Notes under the pieces: generated by a model
Databases searched by the model: none
What the model was told of the DNA's origin: nothing
What the model saw: only the letters and a program-made list of their open reading frames with translations
Program-made: the position numbers and the translations under genes
NCBI GenBank assembly: GCA_029962745.1
Contig: CM057165.1
Location: 23,463,202-23,527,201, forward strand
DNA from: Echinometra lucunter
Taxonomy: Eukaryota; Echinodermata; Echinoidea; Camarodonta; Echinometridae
Length of the DNA: 64,000 bases
Reading direction: 5' to 3'
Shown: in pieces, positions 35,018-46,611 of the stretch
How the letters are laid out: each line of letters starts with the position of its first letter
Position numbering within the stretch: position 1 is the first letter of the stretch

Positions 35018-35583
35018 TTAAAGGGTAAGTCCATCCTAGAAATTTCACTGTTTCAATAAAAGAAGATACATTTGAACAACATTTTAAAAAAGAGATGAGA
35101 GAAATTGGTCAAAGAATAAGAAAATTGCACTCATTTACATTTTCTAGTAAACTACTCTCGGCTCTGCAAATTGGCAACACTGATGACATCATATGCGAGC
35201 AGGTCTCCATTCACTTTGTACATGAAATTTCACATTTTCTCGATTTTCTTGGAAGTTACACATTTTCTAACCCTCATAGTCAATGTATGTTCAGAAGAAT
35301 TGCTTTTTACATAACATACCTTGACTATGGGCAGAAAATGTGTAACTTCCAAGAAAATTGAGAAAATGTGAAATTTCATGTACAGAGTGAATGGAGACCT
35401 GCTCGCATATGATGTCATCAGTGTTGCCAATTTGCAGAGCTGAGAGTAGTTTACTAGAAAATGAAAATGAGTGTAATTTTCTTATTCTTTGACCGATTTC
35501 TCTCATTTCTTTTTTAAAATGTTGTTCAAATCTATCTCCTTTTATTGAAATAGTGAAACTTCTAGGGTGGACTTTCCCTTTAA
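35018..35583. mobile_element. Long foldback MITE with TTAA ends, copy 2
   Basis: Same element as 21371-21939, with a few substitutions and small indels; arms meet near 35310. Confidence 0.9.
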
Positions 35584-36312
35584 GACACTGAATCATTCTT
35601 GATTTATGACAGTCACTGCACTGGTACTACCTTCTGATACAGGAATACAAGTACAGTATCCATCAGAAGTGAGTATACCCTTTACAAAATGTTGAAATTC
35701 AAATGTAAATTCTTACATAAATATATTACACCTATGATAGAGAAGAATGAAATTCTGTGACTGATGTTTTGATAGGAATTATCTCTTCCATAACAATAAT
35801 GTAATAGCTGAAGGATTTTGTTTAAATTTGTGGCAACAAAAGTTAAGCACACCCTGAAGGGTGTACTCACTTTTGTTGGATACTGTAATTACAGTTATGA
35901 GAAGGAAGAATAAATGTGAATATAATGGCATGGAACTCCTGGAAAGGTACTTCTCCAGTTATAGCTTTAGAATATTAAAGAGGAAACTCATTTTCATTTA
36001 AAAACAAAAATAAACAGAAAAGAAAAACAACAACAACAAAAAAACATTCATTTTGCATTCATCATTTTTCTTAAACCTTTAAAAAAAATTGTCCATTCTA
36101 AAACAAATGAAAATTTCACTAATTTCATAACATCTTTAAAATTCTAGGTTAAAGAAAAGAATAATCAAATAGAAAAAAAAAAGTGAATTCAAGGCAATGT
36201 AATTCTACATTGTCCACATCAGTGAATAATACCGATTGCACTTTTTTGTAGGTCATAATGAATAGAAGAAAAACTCAGAAATTACAATTTGATTAGTATT
36301 TGCCCACATATC

Positions 36313-36485
36313 TTATGCCACTGAATCATCTTGTGACTCTGTCTTTGATGATTTCATTCCTCTGTACCTTTGGTTACATCGCCTAAGAGGGCGCTCTAGC
36401 AAGAGCAGACATGATGACACAGTGAGTAGGGAGCCAGCTACATAAAAGGGCAGGTCATATGTTTCCTTAGCATCATAAAGAGCAC
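36313..36485 (-). CDS. SLC16-type transporter B, last exon
   Basis: Encodes GALYDAKETYDLPFYVAGSL, the final helix and a polar cytoplasmic tail, stop TAA at 36313-36315. It joins in phase (G|GT) to 36942-37105. Intact. Confidence 0.9.
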
Positions 36486-36941
36486 CTGGAAGGCAAAGAA
36501 TAGCATATCAACATACAATTGAATTCTTTGGCTGAAATAAAGATTTGATGACACAGCAAGCAGAGAGCCAGCTACATAGAAGGGCAGGGGCTGTATTCTG
36601 ATTTTTTTTTTTTTAAATCCTCTAATATTGTCGTATAAAGCATAGAACTTATGTATGTGCATGTATGCTACTGCATTGCATGAGCTCCTGATAAGCTTAA
36701 CCTACATGTACAATGAACAGCTAAAATGAATAGATGTTTTTTTTAAGTTTTGATCTGAAAACATCTACAGTTGGGGATTCCCTAATTTCTAATGGTAAGT
36801 TATTCCAATTTTATGGGTTTATTCATTTACTCACCCAATGCAATCGTGATTTTTAAAAAGTGGACTGCAGCAAAATCATACAGTGTGGTGGCCTTTAATG
36901 TCAATACAGTGTTAAAAGTTGTTCAAATTGATAGCACTGAC

Positions 36942-37105
36942 CTGCAAAGATAGGTCCAATGAAGTCCCCTACTCCAGTAAAGATAGTGAATATCCCCATT
37001 CCAGAGGCAAGATTCTCCACCCCTACAAACTTCTTCAGGACCACAGGCACAAGAGCTTTCAACAACCCAGTTGAGGCTCCAAACATGAATGCTATAAAGA
37101 TGTAC
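36942..37105 (-). CDS. SLC16-type transporter B, penultimate exon
   Basis: Encodes the TM10-TM11 segment: FMFGASTGLLKALVPVVLKK, GVENLASGMG, GDFIGPIFAG. Splice phase matches the upstream exon (TG|G, a Trp codon). Intact and closely matched to the copy at 23983-24146. Confidence 0.92.
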
Positions 37106-37304
37106 CTGCAAAATAACATTGAAAGTTATCCACATGTGCAAACTAAATTGGCAATGTTAGAATTTAATATATTGATTGACTGATTGATTGATTGACTGAA
37201 ACTGGCAACTACTGCTTCTGAAACAATAACAATGTGTTCATAATATGTTGCAAAGAAGGAGGTAACATTGTGGTGAACACCTCAAAAAAGCAGAGCTTGT
37301 GAAT

Positions 37305-37505
37305 TAAGAAGAAGAAAATGAAGAAGAAGAATGAGAAGAATGAGAAGAAGAAGAAGAAGAATGAGAAGAAGAATGAGAAGAAGAAGAAGAAGGAGTAGGA
37401 GGAGGAAAAAAAAAAGGAAAAACAAGAAGGGAAAGAAAGGAGAAGGAAAAGGAGGAAGAGAGGAAGGAGGAGAAGGAAAAGATGGAGAAAAGGGAAGAGG
37501 TTTGG
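37305..37505. repeat. Purine-rich (GAA/GGA)n tract
   Basis: AAGAAG then GGAGGA simple repeats inside the intron; explains Arg/Lys-rich and Ser/Leu-rich frames. Confidence 0.93.
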
Positions 37506-37889
37506 GGGTTATCATGAGAGTGGCCTTTGTTCTTAAAGTAGTACCAGTTTAAGGGGTTTTCCAATACCATGTAAATGATATATATATTTGAACGTGGATA
37601 ACTGTGCCCCAGAACAGCAAAAATACCCTTCCCCCACAAAAAAAAGGAGGAAAAAATGAATCAACAATATTCTGAATCTCAGTGACAATCTAAACAGAAT
37701 ATGGAATCCTATCATTCAACTCACAAAATACTTCTTTCAACTGAGTTTAATCAGTTGGAAATCCTTTATTTTAATTTGAATGAAATCTCGGTGAAATATA
37801 GATTATATATGAAATAACTTGAATTAAACCATCTATAGAATTTAAAATTTGTTCAGATGGTCTTTCGAAAGTAATCAATGTGAGCTTAC

Positions 37890-38949
37890 CAGCCATAAGC
37901 CTGCGATGCCCTACTAAGAATAGTACTACCTCCTAGGACAACCATGGCTAGAGCATACAGGTGCTCTGGAGAGATGAGCTTGAGATCGATGACCCAACCG
38001 TTGCCAAGCCGTGAGAGCAGACTCCCGATACCAAGAGCAGATAGTAGAAATGAGGCTGGCTGCTCGTCAATACCGGAGTACACTGCACTGGCCACAAAGT
38101 GGGTCATGATGGCAGTATAGCACACGCCGATAGCCACCTGACAGATCTGGAAGAGCGTAAAACCGATGCTCTCTCGAAAGAGGGGCCATCCAGAGGACTT
38201 GAAGAAGCGACTGAACCAGGAGCCTTTGTTTGTGACACTAGTTCCTTCTTTCTCGGGTTGTGACTCATCTACATGTATCTCACCACAGTTTCAGTGTTTC
38301 ACTTGATAACTTGGCAGGATTTGATTTAGCCTCAGGAATGCTTGGAACAGAAACAAACTTGGTTCCTGAGGAGGCAGTATTCGTTTCAAGGGTAGTGGAC
38401 TTTTCTGTTACTTTTAATGGGGAATCTGAATCATCATATGTCCCTTGCATCATCAGTAAGTATCCTCCATCATATCATGAAGGGCATTCGTCCACAGAAT
38501 TACCCTGCTTTTCTTCCGATGACTCAATCATTCTTTTACCATTTTGGAGACATTCTGCAGATGCACTCTCCTCTTTTTCATCTCCATGTAAAGACTGATC
38601 TTTAATTTCAAAAGCCTGATTGAGAGGTTCCATTTCTGTCGCGTTCTCTTGAGCTTCCGGTGCCAGCTCCTTAATACTGTCTTTCCTTGGTAGAAGGTTT
38701 TGATTTCTTTTTACGAACGTGGTCTTGCTATTAAAGCAGATGGAAACACCTGCGCCTGTATACCAGCTGAGATAAGAAGAGCACCTCTCCAACCATACTG
38801 GTCAATACACAGCTGCAGAAGAGGAGGTACAGTCATGATACCCAAGGCCACTCCAGCACTTACAAAGCCATTGGCACGAGAATATCCCTTCTTGAAGTGG
38901 AAGGCTACTACAACCTGGCCAGCATTCTTGATGAGCCCTACTCCAAAAC
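37890..38949 (-). CDS. SLC16-type transporter B, large central exon, frame disrupted
   Basis: The exon starts after a TCCAG acceptor with FGVGLIKNAGQVVVAFHFKK, GYSRANGFVSAGVALG and IDQYGWRGALLISAG, which is TM4-TM6 of the family including the conserved RANG(F/I)xxxG loop. A long polar cytoplasmic loop follows, then GWPLFRESIGFTLFQICQV, helices 7-9 (TAIMTHFVASAV, LGIGSLLSRLGNGWVIDL) and YALAMVVLGGST, and a donor GTAAGC. As written the frame slips near 38715 and 38285, and an in-frame TGA lies at 38475-38477, all within or next to the variable loop. Either sequence errors, a pseudogene, or unrecognised splicing in the loop. Confidence 0.85.
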
Positions 38950-39853
38950 CTGGATTTGAAAAGAACAATGAAGGAAGAGAGACAGTTACAAATCGTAGGA
39001 CTGGTAATTCAACTTGTGGAAATCAAGGGGGTGGGGCACTTAGAATTAAAAGCAATTACTTGGCATGCTTGCCAGTCTTTGAAAGCATCATACAAGTGGG
39101 GGGGGGGGGGGGGGGGGTTAAAAGTTTGACTCAATTGACTCTGTGGCTTTGAAGAAAGGACAGTAGTCTAGGAACCAGAAACATTGAGCAAGTTTAGCCT
39201 CAAATGTCCAAAGAACTAGGAATCCAAGCTATTTTGTCCCACGTGTTACCGACTGTATCTAAGATTTTAGTTCATTCAGTGACTGCATATCAGGCTGATA
39301 GCGGCACTAAAGCTTGAATCACATAACAACAACAACAACCAAAAAAGGCACACAAACAAAACCATATATATCTCATTATCTACATTATATCATACCTGGC
39401 ACATGGGACATACCTTGGACATGCCCCTAGAAGGGTCAATCTAAGCATATAACTGTGCTGAAGGTAAAGGGAAAGGAAAAGGGGCATGTGACTCCTGATC
39501 AATCCAAACAACACTACAGATAGCCTTGCACAAGTTGAATCAGATGGGACCAAAGAAATTGACTTATGCAAATTTCAACTTACCCGAAAGTTGAATTTTC
39601 ATCTCGTACTTATAAGCAGAAGTCAATTTGTCTGTTTCCCTTTGTTTTCTACTGTTCAAATAAATCAATCTGTGCACACATTCTGGGGGTTGGGAGGGGC
39701 TTTTTATCAAGATTTTAAAACTAGTCCCCTAGTGAAAATGTGATTCTTCCTTTTTCTTTGTGTCTTTTTTCCCCCTTAATCATGTGTCAGTCTCTCAGGG
39801 AGAGAGTCCTGTGTCTGCCACTTATTCACAACTGATACTGTTTGAAATTTTAC

Positions 39854-39998
39854 CTGGAAGAAAGCCTGCCGTAAAACACAGGACAAGTGGTGAATCTGCG
39901 AAGGCACTGGAGATAGGTACCAGTGACAGTGAAGGCTGCTCCTATTAGGAGAGTGTTGTGACATCCCCATCTTATCATCACTGGACCAGCAAAAAATC
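39854..39998 (-). CDS. SLC16-type transporter B, second coding exon, frame slip
   Basis: Encodes GFFAGPVMIRWGCHNTLLIG and AAFTVTGTYL (TM2-TM3). After a one-base slip near 39911 it continues in another frame as SSAFADSPLVLCFTAGFLPG. Acceptor CATCAG, donor GTAAAA. It joins in phase to exons on both sides if the slip is an error. Confidence 0.82.
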
Positions 39999-40349
39999 CT
40001 GATGGCATGAGAAAATCAAAATTAAACAAAAAGAGATGAAACAGTGAACAAGAGGAGGAAGAAGATAATGGGAACACCAATGAAAATAAAGGGGTGAATA
40101 TGAAGGTAGAGGATCAGAGCAGAAACAACGCAAGACATCAACCTATAAAATCACTCTATGTTTACACAAATTTATTACAAATTCAATTCATTTCAAAGAT
40201 TCAATTCAAAGAAACTAACATTTATTCTCTTCCAGCTGACTTGCAGGAGTTAACAATAGGGCTGAGTCATTTAGGATTTTTTCCTCAACTTTTAACCGTT
40301 TTAAAAAACGGGCAGTTTCGTTTAACCGATTAAAAATAGATCAAGACTA

Positions 40350-41128
40350 ATGCAAATGAAACTGTACACAATTGGAAAGAAAAAAAAAGATTGTTAACTA
40401 AGGCTGAGTCAAAACGTTTAACCGACGCTTAAATGACCGCCAGAAGCAAAACGTTTTCCCTTTGCAAAACGGTTAAACGGTAGGAAAAAATAACAGAGAG
40501 AAGAACCTTCCACACAACTGCAAAAATATTTGTAAAATTCATATCTCACACCTATGAAATGGCCTGCCAATGTCCATATTTTCTTAAAAGTGATTTAATT
40601 TGGTTGTTAACTAAAAAAAAAAGAGAGAAATTACCAGTTCCTTCTTGGCTCAGAAAGATTGAGTTTCGAATGCTACCGTGTGATACTTAGCATATCAACA
40701 CACACAAAAGCACATATGTTGGTATGTACTAAACTGTTCAGTACATTCCAGCATATGTGCTTTTGTGTGTGTTGTTATGCTAAACATCACACGGTATCAT
40801 TCGAAACTCAATCTTTCTTAGCCAATAAGGAACTGGTAATTTCTCTTTTTATTTTTAGTTAACAACCAAATTAAATCACTTTTAAGAAAATATGGACATT
40901 GGCAAGCCATTTCATAGGTGTGAGATATGAATTTTACAAATATTTTTGCAGTTGTGTGGAAGGTCTTCTCTCTGTTTTTTTTTTTTTTTTTTTCTACCGT
41001 TTAACCGTTTTGCAAAGGGAAAACGTTTTGCTTCTGGCGGTCATTTAAACGTCGGTTAAACGTTTTGACTCAGCCCTAGTTAACAATCTTTTTTTTTTTT
41101 CCAATTGTGTACAGTTTCATTTGCATTT
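40350..41128. mobile_element. ~780-bp near-perfect palindrome (foldback element)
   Basis: The left arm from AATGCAAATGAAACTGTAC (about 40350) to about 40725 is repeated inverted from about 40745 to GTACAGTTTCATTTGCATT (41127), with about 20-30 bp at the centre (near 40735). Differences are mainly A/T-run lengths and single bases. Inner motifs GTTTAACCG and ACGGTTAAAC recur just outside the left arm (40295-40335). It lies in the first coding intron of transporter B. Confidence 0.93.
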
Positions 41129-41347
41129 ATAGTGGGTAGGTTTTTTGTTTTTTTTCCAAATCTTGATACAAAAATTATTGTACAGTAGTGCCACTTAAAG
41201 ATGTGTACAAGCTTTTACTTCAGCATTTACCTGTTAAATAGGCTTCAATAGGTTTTGGGTGTATTAGCTGCATGGGTGTATTAGCTGCAATTGGTCCAGG
41301 CTTTGTCCTATGCATTAACGCAGTGGAATATTAGTTCATGAACTCAC

Positions 41348-41544
41348 CTGACAGGAGGACAGATCCCGACAGAACACTCATGATAACACTGATCTCTGCT
41401 ACAGAGGAGTCAAAGTACCTTCTCCATTCTACCAGGAAGACGCCAAAAGAACGATAGGTAGACCCATACACCAACAATGGATATGTGAGCTCCGAGGAGA
41501 ATAAACCACCGCCGCTTGCTCTTGGCTTTCTTTGTATCCTCCAT
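41348..41544 (-). CDS. SLC16-type transporter B, first coding exon
   Basis: SLC16-like proteins are plasma-membrane transporters with 12 helices and cytoplasmic ends; the specific substrate is not readable here. The exon starts at ATG 41542-41544 (MEDTKKAKSKRRWFILLGAH, a short basic cytoplasmic start leading into TM1). It slips one frame near 41488 and goes on as YPLLVYGSTYRSFGVFLVEW, then FDSSVAEISVIMSVLSGSVL, which contains the conserved TM1 region of the family. Donor GTGAGT. A CTTAG acceptor at 41583 suggests an upstream untranslated exon. With the other exons (39854, 37890, 36942, 36313) this gives a complete 12-helix protein apart from four slips and one stop. Confidence 0.83.
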
Positions 41545-41582
41545 GTTACTGCTGTAGCTGTCCAGGATGTTTGAGTTTCAGC

Positions 41583-42890
41583 CTAAGATGGACATAAACA
41601 TTTAGTATTTAATCATTAGTTAGAGGGCATACATACTCCCCTGCAACTACTCCACCTTCAAGTTTAATTCAAATTTTAACTCAAGTCACTGTTTTCATGC
41701 ATGCATGCATGCATGCAATGATTCATTTTCACTGTAACTTGGAAGCTTGTTAAGTGGACAATAATTAATATATTCTCCTTATCCTCCCCCCCCCCCCAAA
41801 CGTAATATCGATTCACTTGATTGATTGGTGGAATTAAAGTCACAAATTTATGAAATGGCAACAGGGTACGGTTACGGGAATCGCGACCTCATCGGTATCG
41901 CCCGGGCTGGACACGGCGGTTGCTACTCCACTCTGCCCACAGCATAGGGGGATCCGCAGTCCGCCCTGGTTAACATTGATTGAACATGGTCGATGTTCGT
42001 AGAGATATAACAGTTAGAAAGAGAAATAAAAAGATCATTCACTTCAAACTTAATGTAAAAAGGTTTACGTACTTAGGATTCAATTCTTCACCTTAAGAAA
42101 AATTTATCAGGCCGCCGAATCCGGAATCAGGCACTTGAATGCACTTTCATTCCAGAATCGGATCCTCCTCCCTGAGAAGCTACAGCTGATCTATTATGGA
42201 ACGCCAAGTGTTAACCAACCTCTGCAGCTCAAAATAATAACTATTTTGTGGCAGAATCCCGTGAGAGAATGAATTGAAAAGCTGATTTTTAATTTTTTTT
42301 TTTTTAACCCAAACTCCCAGACAAAAAACACCGTAAAACAATTTAGCATGTTACAAAAGCTGAAGTGATTAATGTGGTGAACAAATATTTGACAAATTAC
42401 ATTTGTTACTCGAATTAGTGATCAATTGAATAAAGGGATATTATTGTGTAACTGACGAAATAGTACTTTTCAGGGGCATTTGGGAGTAATTTTGTAAAAA
42501 AAAAAAACAAAAAACAAAAACAAAAACAAAAACTGACAGTGACTGATAAAATCATTTTGTCAGAATGACAGCGTGAAAACGAAAGCAGCAATACTAACTC
42601 ACATGATAAGCGAACTTGCAGTGTTTGGACAATAAAATACTTTTTAAAAATTCAATTTGTTACAAAATATGATTACAAAATATTTGTAATTTTGTTGGTA
42701 GACTTGTGAAAACATAGTATTCATGCCGGGAAAGTTACATCTTCATTGCTTTCAGAAAACGAATACCTTCAGTCAAAATGAGACGAAAATTGCCAAATCT
42801 GAGAGAGAGAGAAGGAGATCGAGTGGGGGGGGGGGGGGAGGGAGAGAGACTAGACAGTCGCAGATGAACAGTGTGAAGAAGAGGGCATAT
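41583..42890. other. Upstream region of transporter B
   Basis: Contains (CATG)n at 41697-41717 and a compact GC-rich stretch at 41860-41965 (GGGTACGGTTACGGGAATCG onwards) in AT-rich surroundings, which could be a promoter-proximal or structured RNA-like sequence but matches no RNA I recognise. 42100-42720 shows nothing recognisable. Confidence 0.4.
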
Positions 42891-42893
42891 AGA

Positions 42894-42925
<32 letters not shown>

Positions 42926-42935
42926 AGAGGAGAGG

Positions 42936-43003
<68 letters not shown>

Positions 43004-43007
43004 GGGG
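42798..43007. repeat. (GA)n microsatellite with G run
   Basis: Long GAGAGA tract interrupted by GGGAGA, ending in about 15 G. Confidence 0.95.
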
Positions 43008-43009
43008 AG

Positions 43010-44190
43010 AAGGGGTGGATCATGGGAGTGGGATGGGCCCGATGAGGAGTAGTAAAACATAAATGGTGAAACCATTTTATTGGATGTTTGGAAAAGAGCA
43101 GGAAAAATTCAAGAAGGAAATTCAAGGATATGGAGAGGCTGGATCCGGGCTGGATTTACGGTCGCGACAATTAACCCCTCCGCAACCTAAACGCCAATTG
43201 AAAGCTTGTACCCGTTCTCCTTACAATAATGTAATAAAAAATACCATAACTTTTTTCTCTCTCCTTTGGGGGTAGAAGTTACTGTTTTCATACACAAATG
43301 GTGCTATTGTAACATTATTTTTGTCACTGCCTTCTGACTGCTGAGCTTAAAGAACCAAAAGCGCTCACGGGGACAATAGTTTAGTGCGATTAACAAGTGG
43401 ATGGGTGACATCAGACCCCCTTCAAACAAACGAACAAAGGCGACTTTATTGAATCGGGTCGTCTCGATATCCCCCGAGTTATATTCAGTTTACAAACATA
43501 CTGAGGCCATATAACGGGTTATGGAATATTACTGTCGACTCCAATACTTTTCCAAACTCTCTAAATATCGAAGCGACTGACTTCTAGTTCTCTACCAAAA
43601 ACAGAAACCCGACTACAGCTGTGAAATGCGATGCATCATGGTCATTCGTGAAAGGGAATAATCCGATTTAACCTCGATGAATATAAACATCGAAAGCTTC
43701 GATTATGTTTGGTTAACTGATGATCCCCTCTCAAAGCGGTGGATCAGACTATACATGGACGCTTTCGTGTAATCGATTGATTTGGTCCCCATAAAAAGAC
43801 ACCCGACAAAAGTAGTCCGAGTAGATAAGTTCGTTTGGATTCAAAGAAGACATGCGTGGGGAGTTGCTACGGGCGATGCACACTGGTTTTGATGGAGCAA
43901 CTATTCACAGTCGGACTGCAGTTGTATTCGACTGCGCTCAATACGAAACCGTACAACTTCATCATTACGCTGACAAGTATATATATATTTTTTTTTTTTT
44001 CCCGACGTAGCATGAACTTCTTCTCGGTTGAGGTCAAAGTTTGACATTTTCTGACCCCCGTCGTGTGCATATATAACTTTCAATCGCAATGACAGGAATT
44101 CGAGATCACTATTAGCACGAACAGTTGGACAGTTTGTTGTCATATGTTTTCCAAAAGTTTAGGAATATATATTTTCAATGTCGCACGGAA
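43010..44190. other. Intergenic region between divergent genes
   Basis: Lies between the minus-strand transporter B and the plus-strand gene of unknown function. No coding signal. Plausible promoter territory for the plus-strand gene but no element could be pinned down. Confidence 0.4.
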
Positions 44191-44298
44191 ATCTGCCATG
44201 GTGCTAGCCATAATGAATCAAGCCAATATTACCGAAAGAAGTCCAGTTGTTCTTTGCAAAACTGATACTGCAGTTGGAGTTATATATGAAGAAGCCAT
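44191..44298 (+). CDS. Possible first coding exon of the unrecognised plus-strand gene
   Basis: The frame reads MVLAIMNQANITERSPVVLC, then KTDTAVGVIYEEA, and stops at a GTAAGT donor (44299) with two bases of a codon left over. That phase fits an acceptor at 46611 (AATAG|A), which would continue in frame into the next exon. Support is the protein-like sequence, donor and phase only; an unrelated small exon is possible. Confidence 0.35.
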
Positions 44299-44889
44299 GT
44301 AAGTAAATATTCTCGATCTTCCATTGCCCGCATTTGACTATAGAATGATATTAGTTTGATATAAATGTCAATATGACTTCATGACAAAAACACCTGTAAT
44401 TGTGAGGACTGTATATGATGAAGTTGCATATCAATAATTGTTCCACTATGTTTTAAGGTCTATATGAACATGCGTATTCAGAAGATGTAGTTTTTTCGAT
44501 ACTAGATGATGAAAATTAATGTAAATGTGGACTGCATGAATTAATGACGGTGTTGATATAAACACAGCCATGACATATAGACCTACTGGTGGCCTTGTCA
44601 TTATTTTACGGTTGTGCTTGCTTTAGTAAAACGGTCGGCCCTGTTTTATTAGGTATAATAAAATATTTCACTATATATCCATATACATGTATCTTAGAAT
44701 GTTTATTACTTTGGGTTGAAGTATTCAAATAAATTCAATTTTGATCTGGATTTGGGATGGGGATGCGTTACTCTATGGGATACATATTTCATTGCATAAT
44801 AATCGAGCGAAGTTGGGGGGGGGGGGGGGGGGGGGAGAGAGACTTCACCGGTGGAGTCAACGTCATTGGATTAAGCAGTAGCATACAGA

Positions 44890-45138
44890 CAGGCGGGATG
44901 GCGCCAGGGTATTTTGATTGGGGGGGGGGGGGGCAAGATGACCCATATAGGATGTTTATTTACATTTTAAATGAAAAAATAATAGGGATATCATATAGTT
45001 ACATGATCCAACCCTCTCTTTTCCTATACTGTTCTTTCTTCTTTCTCCTTCTTTTTCTTCCTATTCTCTTTTTTTTCTTCTTTTTGGTCACTTGAAAAAA
45101 TCATAGGTGGGGGGGGGGGGGGGGCGGTCGCCCCCCTG
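44890..45138. mobile_element. 249-bp hAT-like MITE with exact 8-bp TSD
   Basis: CATACAGA lies at 44882-44889 and 45139-45146. The element starts CAGGCGGGATGGCG and ends CGGTCGCCCCCCTG. Interior: G runs and T-rich sequence, no coding content. Confidence 0.85.
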
Positions 45139-45146
45139 CATACAGA

Positions 45147-46580
45147 CACTGACATGGCCTTTCGGCCCCGAATATGCCAAAGCACCTGCTCGATCTGTGG
45201 GCATGTTAGCAATAATGCACAATGCGCAAGGACCATTGACTTCTTATGCATGTCCAATGTTTATGTGGGAACAACATATAGGTCATATTGAATAAAATGT
45301 TCAACATGAATGTGCAGGTATGCAGTAAGGGCCGACATGCAGTCAATGCAATAATGTCGTGATTTTGAACGGCATGTCTCTGAAACATAGTCAACAATCG
45401 GCCGGCCTATGTACCACATCTATAGATTATGAGCACAACCTTTATCATAATGAAATTGACAGGAGTCATACTGCCCTTCTTTGGAAAAAGGAGGCAATTG
45501 ACAAAAGTGACATTTTCTGTAAAAGAGCAAAATGTGTCTGTCATTTATACAGACGTCAATGGAATATCGTCATGCCTATACCTAACATAGGCTATCTCTC
45601 AGCAGGATGAGTGTTAATGCATAAAATTTTTCCTGGAAGAAGAGCTACATTATATAAAACAAGATAACATTAATAACTCAGATTGGTTGATTTGTCACTT
45701 GCTTCATGTTGCCAAATTATAGGGTAGCAATTATGGTTCAGGTATTTCACCAAAGTAATGTGCAAATTATGTCGCAGGCCGAGCCCTGACAGCACCGACG
45801 TAAATCCACTTTGAGAAGTGGGGTAATGATCGACTTTTTTGCCGATTTTTTTTTTCTGTCGAATTTCACACTATTAACACACATCCTCACCCACCCGCAC
45901 AGACCCCGTTACAGACATTTTAATTTTTATTTTGTGAGCGAGCGAAGCGAGCGAGCCAAAAAATAACCACTTTTCTGTTTTTTAATCGCATTTTCAAATA
46001 GAAATTCTAAAATATGATGGTCATTTTATGACAGATTATCAAAAATTATTAACTGATTGATGAATATATCATTTCTTTCTTAAAACGTGTGTGTGTGTGT
46101 GGGGGGGGGGGGGATATTTGTACACGCCATCCCCCCTCTCGAAAAAGTGGGCGGGGAGGGGGATATATCCCCATCCCCAGGGATTTACCCCAATGCCTGG
46201 CAGAGTGTTATTAGGTGTTGTAGTAGATAGGTACGTGAGACATGTACAGTTTGTATTATTCCTTGTTATTCACTAGATCTGAACCGATGTCTGTTTAGTT
46301 TTCACAGAATTGATCTATTCATATTTTGAAAAAAGTTTACTGTGGTATAATGTGGGGCTCCATTGTGGTCCCCTATAATTTGATCTAGCTGTTTCTAATT
46401 CACACTCACATAGTACATTAACTAAGGGAGGTGAATGCGTTGCCTGACGCCGGGTGACTGGGACTGGATTCATTTTTAAAACTCCCGTCAAATATTGTAC
46501 TTTAAGTTTTAATTTATGTTGATTTGACAAATGAAATGATCATGATAACCATGGCCTTAAAAGTCCCCTTTTTTGTTCAC
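45147..46580. other. Non-coding with scattered repeats
   Basis: Holds one GAGCGAGCGAAGCGAGCGAG core (45937-45956) followed by CCAAAAAATAACC, as at 24850, and a (TG)n/G tract with CCATCCCC phrases at 46088-46180. No gene recognised. Confidence 0.5.
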
Positions 46581-46611
46581 AGGTAAAGTGGAGGGATTAG
46601 TTGTCTATAAT

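Larger units (their letters stand above)
29699..37245. repeat. Large duplicated segment, copy 2
   Basis: Counterpart of 16573-24290, in the same orientation about 13 kb downstream. This copy continues without a gap past 37245 into the remaining exons of transporter B, so it is the fuller version of the locus. Confidence 0.92.

Noticed and set aside
41860..41965. Possible small nuclear RNA or other RNA gene in a GC-rich patch
   Set aside because: No match to U1-U6 or 5S features that I can place; left as unexplained sequence.
42723..43125. Arg/Glu-rich and Leu/Ser-rich frames
   Set aside because: Translations of a (GA)n microsatellite.
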